From assembly GCA_030044325.1 (NCBI GenBank), contig JASHWA010000094.1, forward strand, positions 1 through 5,848: a stretch of 5,848 bases of DNA, given 5' to 3'. A program made the position numbers and the translations under genes. This document shows, piece after piece, positions 4,751-5,848 of this stretch (its first letter is position 1; each line of letters opens with the position of its first letter). The stretch is from Bryobacteraceae bacterium (GTDB lineage Bacteria > Acidobacteriota > Terriglobia > Bryobacterales > Bryobacteraceae). Under the pieces are notes generated by a model. The model saw only the letters and a list, made by a program, of their open reading frames with translations. It was not told where the DNA came from and made no database searches.

Positions 4751-5848
4751 ATGATGGTTCCGGCGAAATCGGCCAAGCACAAGCCGGCTCGCGCGGGAAT
4801 CGGCATCCTCGGACTGGGGATGGCGATCGCGCTGCTGTACTACGGGCGCGTGTTTTTTATTACCGTGATCATCGCCTCGATGATCGCCTTCCTGCTGGAC
4901 CCGCTGGTGGTCGTGTTCATGAAGCTGCGCCTGCCGCGGGGCGTCGCGAGCTTTGCGGTGTGCAGCATCGGATTGCTGTGCCTGTATTTCGCCGGGCTGG
5001 GCCTGTGGACCGAAGCCGTGGCGATGGTGGGCGAACTGCCGGCTTACGGCGAGCGCATCAATGAACTGGTGGACAGCGCATCGGTGCGCATCGAGCATTT
5101 CGAGCAGAACATTTATCAAACCCTGGTTCCCAAAAGATTTCAGGACCGCACGCCGCCGCCCGTCGAGCCGCCCGCTTCTGCCGCGACACGCGGACGGCGA
5201 ACCAAAGCGCCCGCACCGGCGCAGCCGCAGCAGCCTCCGCCGATCCAGGAAGTCCGCGTGCGCCCGGAGCCGACCACGGTTTTCAGCTACGTCTCCAACT
5301 ACCTGAGCGGATTTTACGACCTGATCCTGATGGCCAGCTTTGTTCCCTTTCTCGTCTATTTCCTGCTGAGCTGGCGCGATCATCTGCGCCTGCGGTTTCT
5401 GTATCTTTTCGAGGGCGAAGCGCAGCGCGCGGCCGAGCAGGCCTGGCGCGGCGTGGGCGAAATGGTGCGCGCCTACGTGATCGGCAATTTTATGCTGGGT
5501 TTGTTTTTGAGCGTGGCGAGCGCGATTCTGTTCGCCTCCGTCCGGCTCCCGTATTGGCTGGTGGTGGCTCCGCTCAGCGGATTTTTGAGCCTGGTTCCGT
5601 ATATCGGGCTGCCGCTGGCGATGATCCCGCCGATGCTCGCCGCGCTGCCCAATTCGCGCGAAGCCGCGGTGTACCTTTTTATCGCCGCGAGCGTCAGCCT
5701 GCTGCACCTGTTCGCGCTGAATCTGCTGTATCCCAAGTTCGTCGGCGCGCGGGTGCATTTGAATCCGCTGGTGGTGACGGTCGCGCTGATGTTCTGGGGA
5801 ATGCTATGGGGCGGCGTCGGCCTGCTGCTCGCCATCCCGATCACGGCG
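4751..5848 (+). CDS. AI-2E family transporter / permease, C-terminus cut by window end
   Basis: This frame is open from ATG 4751 (followed at once by ATG 4754) to the window edge, 366 codons. A TAG at 4745 sets the upstream limit. Hydrophobic segments lie at about residues 16-31, 34-56, 64-86, 188-208, 242-264, 268-298, 304-328 and 338-365. The order of two to three helices, a long soluble loop, then a helical bundle is that of the AI-2E (PerM/YdiK) family. Family-like motifs are LVPYIGLPLAMIPP at about 281-294 and LYPKFVGARVHLNPL at about 326-340, followed by WGGVGLLLAIP. Members export small molecules or act as Na+/H+ antiporters; the substrate here cannot be told. The loop holds a Pro/Ala/Arg-rich stretch (about 134-175). 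Only a short C-terminal part is missing. No Shine-Dalgarno sequence is visible. Confidence 0.9.
   Translation, partial: MMVPAKSAKHKPARAGIGILGLGMAIALLYYGRVFFITVIIASMIAFLLDPLVVVFMKLRLPRGVASFAVCSIGLLCLYFAGLGLWTEAVAMVGELPAYGERINELVDSASVRIEHFEQNIYQTLVPKRFQDRTPPPVEPPASAATRGRRTKAPAPAQPQQPPPIQEVRVRPEPTTVFSYVSNYLSGFYDLILMASFVPFLVYFLLSWRDHLRLRFLYLFEGEAQRAAEQAWRGVGEMVRAYVIGNFMLGLFLSVASAILFASVRLPYWLVVAPLSGFLSLVPYIGLPLAMIPPMLAALPNSREAAVYLFIAASVSLLHLFALNLLYPKFVGARVHLNPLVVTVALMFWGMLWGGVGLLLAIPITA
5150..5278 (+). other. Proline-rich low-complexity insert in the AI-2E family protein
   Basis: Residues about 134-176 contain TPPPVEPP, RGRRTKAPAPAQPQQPPP and RPEPT. The segment is rich in Pro, Ala, Gln and Arg and surely disordered. 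It falls in the soluble loop between the third and fourth membrane segments, where family members usually have a compact helical domain. The reading frame is unbroken through it. Confidence 0.6.

Noticed and set aside
4748..5758. Minus-strand open frame (336 codons) opposite the AI-2E gene
   Set aside because: The translation is rich in His, Gln and Arg, as expected for the complement of a membrane-protein gene, while the plus-strand frame has the AI-2E family signature.

Overview
The window is a GC-rich bacterial chromosome segment, close to gap-free, carrying seven protein-coding genes; two of them run off the window ends. The genes point to a diderm (lipopolysaccharide-making) bacterium, because lpxD is present. 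High GC, the mix of housekeeping genes and the membrane-anchored MPN/JAB-like protein with a C-terminal beta-rich domain suggest Acidobacteriota. That placement is an inference from remembered protein patterns, not from a search. I see no rRNA, tRNA, CRISPR array, insertion sequence or phage gene.

Layout. Positions 1-189 (minus) hold the N-terminus of the 16S rRNA methyltransferase RsmI. A 181-bp divergent spacer (190-370) with a strong GC hairpin separates it from a plus-strand gene (371-1477). That gene encodes an MPN/JAB-like domain with a damaged metal site, a disordered linker, one membrane helix and a small exported beta domain. It converges, with a 36-bp gap, on lpxD (1514-2503, minus). 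Upstream of lpxD, after a 128-bp spacer holding an 8-bp hairpin, lies a short J-domain protein with a C-terminal winged-helix-like region (2632-3210, minus). A 99-bp AT-richer spacer with direct and inverted repeats follows. Next come mltG (3310-4290, minus) and ruvX/yqgF (4287 to about 4736, minus), which overlap in an ATGA. Diverging from ruvX is an AI-2E family membrane protein (4751 to beyond 5848, plus), cut by the window end. The start codons of this last pair are so close that the two promoters must overlap.

How the genes fit together. LpxD (lipid A acylation) and MltG (termination of peptidoglycan glycan strands) are envelope-building enzymes. RuvX and RsmI are RNA/ribosome housekeeping enzymes, and the J protein probably recruits DnaK. 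The minus-strand block ruvX-mltG / J protein / lpxD could be read in one direction, but the spacers before the J gene and before lpxD each carry plausible promoter elements. The least explained parts are the MPN-like transmembrane protein, the J-domain/winged-helix fusion and the repeat-bearing spacer at 3211-3309. I see no clear multi-gene novel system here. Most of the window is ordinary housekeeping DNA.
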